This document shows positions 44,381-52,530 of a DNA stretch of 64,000 nucleotides, piece by piece. The number at the start of each line of letters is the position of its first letter. Within the stretch, counting starts at the first letter, position 1. The DNA lies in assembly GCF_011742925.1 (NCBI RefSeq), contig NZ_WAEL01000001.1, positions 1,178,001 to 1,242,000 of the forward strand. Direction: 5' to 3'. Both the position numbers and the translations under genes were made by a program. This DNA is from Fibrivirga algicola. Its GTDB lineage: Bacteria > Bacteroidota > Bacteroidia > Cytophagales > Spirosomataceae. Below the pieces are notes generated by a model, which was given only the letters and a program-made list of their open reading frames with translations, was not told the DNA's origin and ran no database searches.

Positions 44381-45475
44381 ATGAATACTTATAATAGTGG
44401 TTCTGAAAGAATTCAAATCGGCTCAAGTAGTAGGCTTAGGTTGAAATACCTTAATGATTTAAAAGAAGCATATAAAGAGCGACGTCTAGTCTTATTTTTA
44501 GGTGCAGGTGTATCATTACCTTATGGTATTCCCACATGGAAAGATTTAGTTACTAACATATTAATAAATAGAGCAGATGAAAGATACGAGTATTTTTTCC
44601 CTGCGTATAGGCCTGCCTTAGCCTCTTGGTTATCAGACAAACTTGGTTTTTCTCCAACTCTTCTTGCACGTGTAATTCGATATCAAATAGATAATCATGG
44701 CCATCTATCAGATGTCAAACAGCAAGTGAATGAATATAGGCGTGTAATAAGAGACGCTTTATATCGAACTTACAGACCTGATGTACAAGGTGATACTACT
44801 TTGGCCGCTTTGGTAAGAATTATTGAAGCAAACGAAGGTGAAAATAGGGAACGAGCCTTTCCTGCAATTGTGAATTTCAATTTTGATAATTTGCTTGAAA
44901 AGATGCTTACTGAAAGAGGTATTGGAGTGAATCCTGTATATAAGAATTCACGAGTTATAAATAAAAATCTTTCTATAATTCACGTAAATGGTTATTTGCC
45001 AAATAATAGTTCCAAGCTGGATTCAGAGCTAATTTTTACTGAGGATGAGTTTAATAAATTAACTTTCAGTCAGTTGCATTGGGCTGTTTCAGAATTAACT
45101 AATTACCTTAGGAATTATACAGTTCTCTTTGTTGGCTTATCAATGTCAGATCCTAATCTTAGGCGATTACTTGATGGCACTTGTCTAAATAAAAGAAAAA
45201 CAGTCCATTATGTGTTACGGAAAGATTATGTGTTATCTGCAGAAGAGCTGGAACAAGCAAAGTCGGAGATAGAGGCAAGAGCCCAAGAAATTAGAGCACG
45301 AGTAGGGGAAGGAGAAATAAAGTCAAACGTTTCGCTAACCGATGCTATTGAAACGATGTTAAAACAAGCTCATAAATATGACCGTAGGCTATTTAAGGAT
45401 ATGGGGGTTGGCACACTGTGGTTGAATGACTATAATGACATTCCGCAAATATTGGAGTGGATAACTCATGAATGA
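44381..45475 (+). CDS. cassette 8: SIR2-like protein, possible defence NADase
   Basis: The 364-residue protein has SIR2-family motifs: LVLFLGAGVSLPYGIPTWKD at about 36-55 (NAD-binding GAGxS), FPAIVNFNFDNLLEKML (in place of the TxNxD motif), SIIHVNGYLP (catalytic-type histidine) and VLFVGLSMSDPNLRRLL. Lone SIR2-like proteins of this type are common in anti-phage systems, where they deplete NAD. The C-terminal part (about 275-364) is helical and unrecognised. The gene is strongly AT-rich, starts 38 bp after attC 8 and is the largest cassette gene. Defence activity is inference. Confidence 0.82.
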   Translation: MNTYNSGSERIQIGSSSRLRLKYLNDLKEAYKERRLVLFLGAGVSLPYGIPTWKDLVTNILINRADERYEYFFPAYRPALASWLSDKLGFSPTLLARVIRYQIDNHGHLSDVKQQVNEYRRVIRDALYRTYRPDVQGDTTLAALVRIIEANEGENRERAFPAIVNFNFDNLLEKMLTERGIGVNPVYKNSRVINKNLSIIHVNGYLPNNSSKLDSELIFTEDEFNKLTFSQLHWAVSELTNYLRNYTVLFVGLSMSDPNLRRLLDGTCLNKRKTVHYVLRKDYVLSAEELEQAKSEIEARAQEIRARVGEGEIKSNVSLTDAIETMLKQAHKYDRRLFKDMGVGTLWLNDYNDIPQILEWITHE

Positions 45476-45597
45476 TTTCGGCTGACAAGTAGTACTTAAA
45501 TGTTAGTCCAATTTAAAAAGTTATTGCATGTGTTAGTGCCTAGCTGCGTGAGGTAACTTCCGGGCGACAGGTAGCACGTCCCGAAGGAAAGCGGACA

Positions 45598-45658
45598 GCC
45601 CAACCGGCCATGTATGTAAAGGCTCGTTCCTCGCCATCAACACATGGGGGCGTTGGGT
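45598..45658 (+). repeat. attC-like site 9 (short type)
   Basis: Left core GCCCAAC (45598-45604) and right core GTTGGGT (45652-45658). Inner arms CATGT and ACATG pair. It is 61 bp long, about 26 bases shorter than most, as is site 1. Confidence 0.8.
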
Positions 45659-45840
45659 GATTCAATCATGTCAATGGGCATTTCACGTGTCGTTCGACAA
45701 GATAACGAATTGATAGTGAGCGTTTTTTGCTGGCGGATCGCGTTTAGTCAGACAGGCTAAAATCCGTCCGACAGCGTGTTTTGACAGATTAAGCACTGTA
45801 CTTTGCGACAGGCCAAAGCTCATTAAAAGGCGGAATAAAA

Positions 45841-46383
45841 ATGAATGAGCTAACAAGTAAAATTCATCAATTAAAGAGTGCTGTCTCTAACGCGGGTTGC
45901 TTACCTGAAGAAATCGACAAATTTGAAGATGTTTATGGACCGATAGACGAAGAGTACCGTGACTTTCTGCTGTGGTCAAATGGAATAAAGTTTGAAAACT
46001 ATGAACTTAAAATCCCGTCTTACAACGAATACAAATTACGAGTAGGTGATGACGAAGAATTTATATCGCTCTACTTTTATCATTTAGCCTCATTAGGTGC
46101 TGTTCAAGAGTGTATAGATTTTGCTAACGCCTAGGTAAGAGATTTGACGGATTACGACATGGATAGTAAGGATTATTTCATCAACCACTTTCATCCGATC
46201 GCGTATGATGTTGTTGGAAGAGACTACGTCTGTATACCGAAAGCCAGCGTAATTAGTGGTATTTATTTAGTGAATTGGTGGGAGCCCAGTTCTTATGGTT
46301 ATTTGCCATTTCCGCAAGTTAAGATTGCAGATTCGTTGTCTGATTTGGTGGATTTACTGCTAACTACTGGTGTTGTTGGTTAG
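45841..46383 (+). pseudogene. cassette 9: SUKH/SMI1-like protein interrupted by an in-frame amber codon
   Basis: One open frame from ATG 45841 is cut by a TAG at 46132-46134 and then continues in the same frame to 46383. Before the stop it reads VYGPIDEEYRDFLLWSNGIK, a SMI1/KNR4-like pattern. After it comes INHFHPIAYDVVGRDYVCIP, ISGIYLVNWWEPSSYGYLPF and IADSLSDLVDLLLTT, which is the expected second half of a SUKH domain. A single-base change would restore a protein of about 180 residues. It may instead be two cistrons, the second starting at TTG 46144. SUKH proteins are often immunity proteins against toxins. Confidence 0.7.
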
Positions 46384-46437
46384 CGCTGCGGGGTCCACTT
46401 ACCTCTGACAGGCATCACTCGTCGCGTTCAACGCGAC

Positions 46438-46524
46438 ACCCAACGGAGACAAGGGTGAAAAGGTCAAGGGCACGTTATTTGCGTTCAGTAGTGTTTCGGC
46501 CATCAGCCCTTGTGGTCGTTGGGT
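46438..46524 (+). repeat. attC-like site 10
   Basis: Left core ACCCAAC (46438-46444) and right core GTTGGGT (46518-46524). Inner arms ACAAGGG and CCCTTGT pair. Confidence 0.85.
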
Positions 46525-46751
46525 GGCCCGTTCATGTCGGCGGGCGTTTCACGTATCGTGCGACAGGATAAAGAATTGATAATTAATGACATGTGTAGGT
46601 TTATCAGGTAGGTGTTGACAAGTCGGTCACCGCTAGACAGAACGAGTAATATGCGTTTTATGCGACAGAGCAACGCCCTGAGCATTTATGTTCGACAGCC
46701 TCAGTTTATTATCAATTAACTCAAGGGACGACATGTAATTTTTAAATCATT

Positions 46752-47300
46752 ATGAAAAAAACGATGCTTTGTGCTTTAGTGAGCTGTGCTTTCTTTTTTC
46801 AAGCTTGTGGGCAGGGTCAACCAAAGAATCAGGTTAGTATTAATGAGTCTAAAGAATATGCGAATATTTCATATCGTTTTAGTGTTGAGACACCCAATGA
46901 TTGGAAACTGTATAGAAAAATAATCAATGACACCGTTAATCAGAAATCAACTGTAGACTGGGGACTACCGGTAGTTTACAGCGAGTTAGAGAAAACCACT
47001 ATTGAGAATTCAATTTCGATTACCGCTTATCGTAGAAAAGATATCAATTCTGTTAGTCAATTAATTTTAGCAGAGTATCTGAGAGTAGATCCAACAAAGC
47101 ATGCACTTGAAATTGATAGTACGAGTGAAAATGCAAGACTTATCTACTCAACAGTTAATAAAAATAAGTACAAAGGCAAATCTTATTTCGTATTTAATAA
47201 TGGTATCGGTTATGTTGTGAATTTCATGGCAACTCCTGGCACTTATGATAAAAATATAGCCAAATTTGAAGCGTTTTACAAAAGGATTAAGTTTCTTTAA
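46752..47300 (+). CDS. cassette 10: lipoprotein, PsbP/DUF1795-like
   Basis: The 182-residue protein begins MKKTMLCALVSCAFFFQAC, a lipoprotein signal. The mature part reads YRFSVETPNDWKLYRKIIND, then ISITAYRRKDINSVSQLILA and GIGYVVNFMATPGTYDKNIA, ending FEAFYKRIKFL. This alpha/beta pattern resembles PsbP-like or DUF1795-type small secreted proteins; the resemblance is loose. It lies 227 bp after attC 10 and about 77 bp before attC 11. Confidence 0.65.
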   Translation: MKKTMLCALVSCAFFFQACGQGQPKNQVSINESKEYANISYRFSVETPNDWKLYRKIINDTVNQKSTVDWGLPVVYSELEKTTIENSISITAYRRKDINSVSQLILAEYLRVDPTKHALEIDSTSENARLIYSTVNKNKYKGKSYFVFNNGIGYVVNFMATPGTYDKNIAKFEAFYKRIKFL

Positions 47301-47376
47301 ATGGCTATGTGCGTTATTGGTCAGCTCTGCGGGGTCCACTCGCGATGGACAGGAAACTCTCGAAGTGCTAAGCGGC

Positions 47377-47466
47377 ACCCAACGAAAACAAGGGTGAAAA
47401 GGTCAGGGGCACGTACCTGAGTTTGGCTTATCTTGTAGCCACCATCAGCCCTTGTGGTTGTTGGGC
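47377..47466 (+). repeat. attC-like site 11
   Basis: Left core ACCCAAC (47377-47383) and right core GTTGGGC (47460-47466). Inner arms ACAAGGG and CCCTTGT pair. Confidence 0.85.
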
Positions 47467-47666
47467 GAATCAATCATGTCAATGAGCGTTTCACGTTACG
47501 TGAGACAGGATAACGTATTGACAATGAGTGCTTTTCTTGCAGGTTTACCACGTGCCTGTTGACTGGCCAAAGTCTGGTGAACAGCACGTAGAAAAAGCGT
47601 TTCGGCCGACAAGGCAACGTACATAGGAGAGCTTAGACGAGTGAGATAAATCCTGACCAGTACACC

Positions 47667-47885
47667 ATGACTAGGAAACAGTACACTATAATTGGGACAT
47701 CCAGTATCCCTCTACTGCTGTTGCTGATTATATGCCTTGCACTTAAATGGAATCCCATGCTATTGTTCGTTGGGCGATTCGTTCCTGAGTTGTTGCCCTA
47801 TTATTGGCTTGGCTACTTGGTTTTGGTTGGCTATTGGTTGTTAGGCCTCTATAGTGGACTCAAAGCTCAACGAGAAAGATCTTAA
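47667..47885 (+). CDS. cassette 11: two-helix membrane protein (copy A)
   Basis: The 72-residue protein has two hydrophobic helices (IPLLLLLIICLALKW and YYWLGYLVLVGYWLLGLYSG) and a basic tail KAQRERS. It is nearly identical to the gene at 54743-54961, and the upstream leader is similar too, so the cassettes are duplicates. The family is unknown. It lies 201 bp after attC 11. Confidence 0.65.
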   Translation: MTRKQYTIIGTSSIPLLLLLIICLALKWNPMLLFVGRFVPELLPYYWLGYLVLVGYWLLGLYSGLKAQRERS

Positions 47886-47949
47886 GTGTATTAGCGTCGC
47901 TTAGGTCCACTCGCGTTGGACAGGAAACTGTCCGGCTAGCCTTAGCGGC

Positions 47950-48037
47950 ACCCAACGAAGCAGAGGGTGTAAAGGTTGTCACGTACCTGAGTTTTGGCTT
48001 ATTTTTCGTTCACCATCGACCCTCTGGGGTGTTGTGC
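47950..48037 (+). repeat. attC-like site 12
   Basis: Left core ACCCAAC (47950-47956) and right core GTTGTGC (48031-48037, a departure from GTTRRRY). Inner arms CAGAGGG and CCCTCTG pair. The right core starts the 44-bp repeat shared with the left end of the array. Confidence 0.75.
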
Positions 48038-48074
48038 GAGATGCCCCCTACCTGCCCTTGCTTTTGTCCTATTT
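48031..48074 (+). repeat. 44-bp repeat, copy 2
   Basis: Identical to 38440-38483 and starting at the right core of attC 12. It replaces the usual conserved leader in this cassette. Confidence 0.7.
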
Positions 48075-48105
48075 ATATAATCACAATTTCACTGCACGTT
48101 AACCC

Positions 48106-48525
48106 TTGAAAAAGCTGTTACGGATCATTCTAACTAACTGGATTCACTTAGTCGGTTTCTATATCACGACTTGCCTCACATTGCTTTTATTTAAGGCGAC
48201 AGGACTTTCTGAAGAGTCTAATTCATGGACGACAACCATAGCAATAATACCCGTATCAACTCTATTCTTATTCATGCTATACGGGCCAATGGTCATAATA
48301 GGCTTTTACGCAGTTTTAATCATACTGGATATTCTGTGCTTTGAATTCACTCAACTGAATGTATTGAAGGTGATTTTGTTTGAATGGCTTTTGATGATTT
48401 CTCCTTTCATTTTCTGGGCATTCAAGTATGAGTATTGGCTATGGATTACTCTATCTCTTTCCTTCTTGATTACACAATTTATTAGAAAACCGAGACTTGA
48501 GAGTTGGGTAGTTTCAAGCATGTAA
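48106..48525 (+). CDS. cassette 12: membrane protein
   Basis: The 139-residue product needs a TTG start at 48106 (MKKLLRIILTNWIHLVGFYI as translated); no closer ATG is available. About four membrane helices follow (TTCLTLLLF, MVIIGFYAVLIILDILCF, VILFEWLLMISPFIFWAF, WITLSLSFLITQFI). No family is recognised. It follows the 44-bp repeat of the array's left end instead of the usual scaffold leader. Confidence 0.55.
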   Translation: MKKLLRIILTNWIHLVGFYITTCLTLLLFKATGLSEESNSWTTTIAIIPVSTLFLFMLYGPMVIIGFYAVLIILDILCFEFTQLNVLKVILFEWLLMISPFIFWAFKYEYWLWITLSLSFLITQFIRKPRLESWVVSSM

Positions 48526-48661
48526 CTGGGCATTCTAGTTTCGTGCAACAGGTCACGTACCACCGTTCGATAACCTCGGCTTCAGCAGATTGTGCGTTAT
48601 TGTTTAACTCTGCGGGGTCCACTTACCTCGGACAGGAAACTGCCCGGCTAGCCTGACCGGC

Positions 48662-48748
48662 ACCCAACAAAGGCAAAGTTGAAAAGGTGTAACGTACCTG
48701 AGTCTGCTCTATCTTGCGGTGCACCATCAGCCTTTGCAGACGTTAGGT
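48662..48748 (+). repeat. attC-like site 13
   Basis: Left core ACCCAAC (48662-48668) and right core GTTAGGT (48742-48748), within GTTRRRY. Inner arms GCAAAG and CTTTGC pair. Confidence 0.8.
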
Positions 48749-48944
48749 GATTCGTCCATGCAAGCGGGTATTTCGCGTTACGCGCGACAGGACAACGAAT
48801 TGATAGCGAGCGTTTTTTTGTCGGTTTTTCACGTACCTGTTGACAGGTTAACATCTAGTGGACGGGGTTATGGTCGACACGTATATTAATTATGATCTCT
48901 ACAATTACCGGGGACGGATACAGCTATTTTTCTCTTTGTAATTC

Positions 48945-49337
48945 ATGTGGTCAGATCGATACTACTACCTCAATATTTACCACGACGAACAACTTAGCGT
49001 TGATTTTGATACTCAGCAACTGACTGATTTTATTAAGTCTTTGCCTCAATTCGAGCAAAAGGGGAAGTTTTCTTTTACGAATAGTAAGCAGTTTAGGGTA
49101 TTTTCTGACATCACCCTTCTGTCTGCTGACCAGATTCATAGTTGGTCATCGCTTGACAGCGGTATACGTACGAACTTGGTCTCAATCGTCTGTGCTAAAG
49201 ATCCTACTATAGATTTTCAGATTGTTCAAACCGTTCTGATACAAATTGCAACGTACCTAAACTGGCAATTGGTTGATGAACAAACTGATGACGGAATTGA
49301 AAATTTCGTTTTATGGAAACCTAGATATGGTGTTTAG
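48945..49337 (+). CDS. cassette 13: hypothetical protein
   Basis: The 130-residue soluble protein begins MWSDRYYYLNIYHDEQLSVD and has no signal peptide or membrane helix. Stretches such as LTDFIKSLPQFEQKGKFSFT, LVSIVCAKDPTIDFQIVQTV and ATYLNWQLVDEQTDDGIENF suggest a mixed alpha/beta fold. It is small, acidic and a single gene in its cassette, features seen in immunity proteins; I do not claim that function. Confidence 0.6.
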   Translation: MWSDRYYYLNIYHDEQLSVDFDTQQLTDFIKSLPQFEQKGKFSFTNSKQFRVFSDITLLSADQIHSWSSLDSGIRTNLVSIVCAKDPTIDFQIVQTVLIQIATYLNWQLVDEQTDDGIENFVLWKPRYGV

Positions 49338-49391
49338 CTTTGCTTGGTCCACTGACCTCTGACAGGAAACTGTCCGGCTAGCCTGAGTGGC

Positions 49392-49479
49392 CCCCAACGA
49401 AGCAGAGGGTGTAAAGGTTGTCACGTACCTGCGTTTTGGCTTATCTTGTGTTCACCATCAGCCCTCTGTGGCGTTGGGT
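49392..49479 (+). repeat. attC-like site 14
   Basis: Left core CCCCAAC (49392-49398, first base departs from R) and right core GTTGGGT (49473-49479). Inner arms CAGAGGG and CCCTCTG pair. Confidence 0.78.
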
Positions 49480-49660
49480 GACTCGGCCATGCAGGTGGCG
49501 TAGGCGCGTCTCGGTCGACAGGGTAACGAATTGATAATGAACGTTATTTTATTGGTATTTCGCGTTTCGTGCGACAGGTCAATGACCGTTCGACAGCGCG
49601 TCTTAGCTGGTTTGCCACGTACCCAGCACTGACAAGCCAATCTCCTCATTAGTTTTTAGG

Positions 49661-50260
49661 ATGGAAATAGAGGAAAAAAGATATGAGGTTTTGAAGGGAT
49701 TACCCGCTTACGGGCCTATGTATATCCCTGTTACTCAAGTTGAACAACCTTTTATTAGTCCCTTTAGTGAGGGATTGGTTATCCGTTTCTTTAAGTCGGA
49801 TGGAAACACCTGGGTTGCTAATTTTAATCTGGGCTGGACTGATTTCAGTGAAGTCTTTGACTTTCCAGCTACAGATATAACCGTTGTCATTGCCGGTGGT
49901 AGCGGATACGTAATGAATCGAAATTTCACTAAGCCGATAGCTACTTTTGAAGCCACAATTACAGCGGCCCTTATGGTTACTAAGCAGGAAATAATTGCCG
50001 CTACAGATACGGATATTGTAATTATTAATGCTGAGGGTCAACTATGGAAGTCTGAAAGAATATCGTGGGATGGCATCAAGGATTTATACATGGAAGGGGA
50101 AGTACTTCATGGTAAGTCCTACGATCCAATGGAAGATAATGATGAATGGGTTGGTTTTGCATTAAACTTGACGACTAAAAAGGTCACAGGCGGTAGTTAT
50201 AGTCGTTATTATAATTCAGATGGTACACCAGTCAAACAGAAGCCTTGGTGGAAGTTTTAA
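49661..50260 (+). CDS. cassette 14: hypothetical beta-rich protein
   Basis: The 199-residue soluble protein begins MEIEEKRYEVLKGLPAYGPM. Alternating hydrophobic strands (GLVIRFFKSDGNTWVANFNL, DITVVIAGGSGYVMNRNFTK) and a later WDGIKDLYMEGEVLHGKSYD fit a beta-sandwich or repeat-type protein. No signal peptide. No family is recognised. Sole gene between attC 14 and attC 15. Confidence 0.62.
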   Translation: MEIEEKRYEVLKGLPAYGPMYIPVTQVEQPFISPFSEGLVIRFFKSDGNTWVANFNLGWTDFSEVFDFPATDITVVIAGGSGYVMNRNFTKPIATFEATITAALMVTKQEIIAATDTDIVIINAEGQLWKSERISWDGIKDLYMEGEVLHGKSYDPMEDNDEWVGFALNLTTKKVTGGSYSRYYNSDGTPVKQKPWWKF

Positions 50261-50343
50261 TTATGCAAATGATGTGCATTGTTATCAGCGCTGCTTAGTC
50301 CACTTACCTCTGACAGGCATCACTCGGATAGGCCAGTGCGGCA

Positions 50344-50429
50344 GCCCAACGCAGGCAAAGGTGTAAAGGCGTAACGTACCTGATTGTGATCTATCTTGCT
50401 TGTACCATCAGCCTTTGCGGATGTTGGGT
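50344..50429 (+). repeat. attC-like site 15
   Basis: Left core GCCCAAC (50344-50350) and right core GTTGGGT (50423-50429). Inner arms GCAAAGG and CCTTTGC pair. Confidence 0.85.
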
Positions 50430-50621
50430 GATTCGATTATGCAAGTGGGTATTTCACGTATCGGTCGACAGGATGACAAGTTGATAGTGAGCGTTATTTG
50501 CTATCGTTTCGCCTCCAGTCGACAGGTTAATCACCGTTTGACAGCGCGTTTTGGCTGGTCTGCCACGTACTAGGCGAAAAGAAACGCCCCCATTTGGGCA
50601 AGCTAAGACAGTTAGAAAATT

Positions 50622-50942
50622 ATGATTGAATATGCCTTCATGATTTTAGGTGGAGTTTGTCTGATTACGCTCACAAGCGCATTTTACTGTAAAGTGTATT
50701 TTCAATATGCACTTGAAATGCGAAGGCGTAACTTGGCCGACAACTCTTTTTTGACGCTCCCGTTGACGTCGCCTTTGTTGTGGTTCAAAATTGCATTGCC
50801 ATTTAGCTTCGTTTACCCAGTTGATTTACTTTCATCAGAAGAAAAAACATTGCAAAAGCATGCTATAGCTAGTGTCAAAGCTTTTTGGTTGAGTCTTGTG
50901 GGAGTTTTTTTGCTCTCATTTATTAGAGCACTCGTACCCTAA
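50622..50942 (+). CDS. cassette 15: small membrane protein
   Basis: The 106-residue protein starts MIEYAFMILGGVCLITLTSA with a first helix and has a second at the C terminus (SVKAFWLSLVGVFLLSFIRA). The loop between is polar with EEKTLQKHA. No family is recognised; it lies between attC 15 and attC 16. Confidence 0.6.
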   Translation: MIEYAFMILGGVCLITLTSAFYCKVYFQYALEMRRRNLADNSFLTLPLTSPLLWFKIALPFSFVYPVDLLSSEEKTLQKHAIASVKAFWLSLVGVFLLSFIRALVP

Positions 50943-51046
50943 AATATTAATTCTCAGTGTCTTCTTGTTCGGTTTGTGCGTTGTTGGTTAGCTCTGCGGG
51001 GTCCACTTACCTGTGACAGGAAAGATGCGATCAGGCCAAAGCGGCA

Positions 51047-51132
51047 GCCCAACAAGCGAAGGGTGAAAAGGTCAAGGCCACGTACCTGCGTTTGGCTTAT
51101 CTTATGGCCATCAGCCCTTCGGGGTGTTGGGT
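51047..51132 (+). repeat. attC-like site 16
   Basis: Left core GCCCAAC (51047-51053) and right core GTTGGGT (51126-51132). Inner arms CGAAGGG and CCCTTCG pair. Confidence 0.85.
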
Positions 51133-51385
51133 GATTCAATCATGTCAGTGGGTGTTTCACGTTACCGGCGACAGGGTAAAGACTTGACAGTGAGCGTTCT
51201 TTGTAGGGTTTCCACGTACTTGTTGACAATCTGAATTCTGTTTGACAGCACGTTGGGGCTGGTAGGCAACCTATCTGGCGACAGGTCAAACCACCGTAGA
51301 AAGAACAAAAAAGGTTTTATTTTTATGGCGCCTTTAACTCATCATAATCGCACTTATGTAACAGCAAAAAATAGACTTCAAAAAC

Positions 51386-51946
51386 ATGAGACGACTGGTC
51401 GTGAAAGCATGGATGAGCTTGGATGGGGTCTTTGATGGTGATTCAATGGAACAATGGTTTAATCCCTTCCAAAGCGAAGCGCGTAATGCCTCTATTCAAG
51501 AAATAACTCGGGACTCTGATGCCATCTTGCTTGGCCGTTCGAGTTATGAAATGTTAGCCCCTTACTGGTCAGCTTTACATCATAATGAAATGGGCATTGC
51601 TGACAAGCTCAATGAAGTACCAAAATATGTGGCTTCTAATTCATTAGAAAAAGCTGACTGGCACAACACAACTATTCTCAAAGGCGACATTGTCGGGGCA
51701 GTTAGGGAACTTAAGCAGCAGGCTGGGCAGCAGATTTTGTTAGATGGCAGCGCTAGTTTAGTTCATTCATTAATGGAAACCGACTTAATTGATGAATATG
51801 TGTTCTGGATTCATCCCATCATTATGGGTAGTGGAAAGCGGTTTTTTCAGGATGGAATGCCGCTGACTAAGCTTACGCTGACTCAAAATAGGGAGTTAGA
51901 CCTCGGCGTTATGCTACAGCATTATAAACCGTCAAAAGAAAAATAA
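51386..51946 (+). CDS. cassette 16: dihydrofolate reductase family protein (RibD C-terminal type)
   Basis: The 186-residue protein has the RibD_C-like pattern: LVVKAWMSLDGVFDGDSMEQ at the N terminus, SDAILLGRSSYEMLAPYWSA, YVASNSLEKADWHNTTILKG, QILLDGSASLVHSLMETDLI and EYVFWIHPIIMGSGKRFF. These small reductases use NAD(P)H; few have a known substrate. It is unlike the dfrA cassettes of clinical integrons, so it should not be read as trimethoprim resistance. It lies about 250 bp after attC 16, and roughly 290 bp of mixed sequence separate it from attC 17. Confidence 0.85.
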   Translation: MRRLVVKAWMSLDGVFDGDSMEQWFNPFQSEARNASIQEITRDSDAILLGRSSYEMLAPYWSALHHNEMGIADKLNEVPKYVASNSLEKADWHNTTILKGDIVGAVRELKQQAGQQILLDGSASLVHSLMETDLIDEYVFWIHPIIMGSGKRFFQDGMPLTKLTLTQNRELDLGVMLQHYKPSKEK

Positions 51947-52237
51947 AACTCTACCTTAACACGGTATATTTCTAAGATGAGTAATTGCGTCCGATCAAAA
52001 CAGAATCACCTATCAGTCACATAACATAACTACTGCTAGATACGGTTTCTGGGAATAATACAATTAAACGCCTAGTCTAGGTGTCACAAGGAAATAAAAT
52101 GTGTTTCGTGCGAGAGGGCAACGCACCTACAATTCACCACTTGATAGGCTCCGGCTATTTGGTTGTGTGTTTGGTTGGTTAGCGTTGCTTGGTTCCACTT
52201 ACCTCTGACAGGAATCACTCGGCGCGTTCAACGTGAC

Positions 52238-52324
52238 ACCCAACTCAAACAAGGGTGAAAAGGTCAAAGGCACGTATCTTGCCCAGAGTAAAGCGACTTC
52301 CATCAGCCCTTGTGGGTGTTGGGT
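52238..52324 (+). repeat. attC-like site 17
   Basis: Left core ACCCAAC (52238-52244) and right core GTTGGGT (52318-52324). Inner arms ACAAGGG and CCCTTGT pair. Confidence 0.85.
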
Positions 52325-52530
52325 GCATCGGCCATCAAGTGCGTGTTTGCGGGCTTCGGTCGACAGGCGGTACGTCCCGGAGGGTAGCGTTTGGCTTCCA
52401 TTTCGGCGTTTCGTGCGATAGATTGAACGCCCCAGTTGGGCGGGTTTTGGGCTTCCATTTTGGGGTTTCGGCTGACAAGCCAACCGCCCCGACAAGCAAG
52501 ATTTGTGCTTCGCACGCTCGGTGTAAAAAT

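Noticed and set aside
51386-51946. Trimethoprim-resistance dihydrofolate reductase cassette
   Set aside because: The pattern is of the RibD C-terminal type (LVVKAWMSLDGVFDGD, EYVFWIHPIIMGSGKRFF), not of DfrA or DfrB enzymes.
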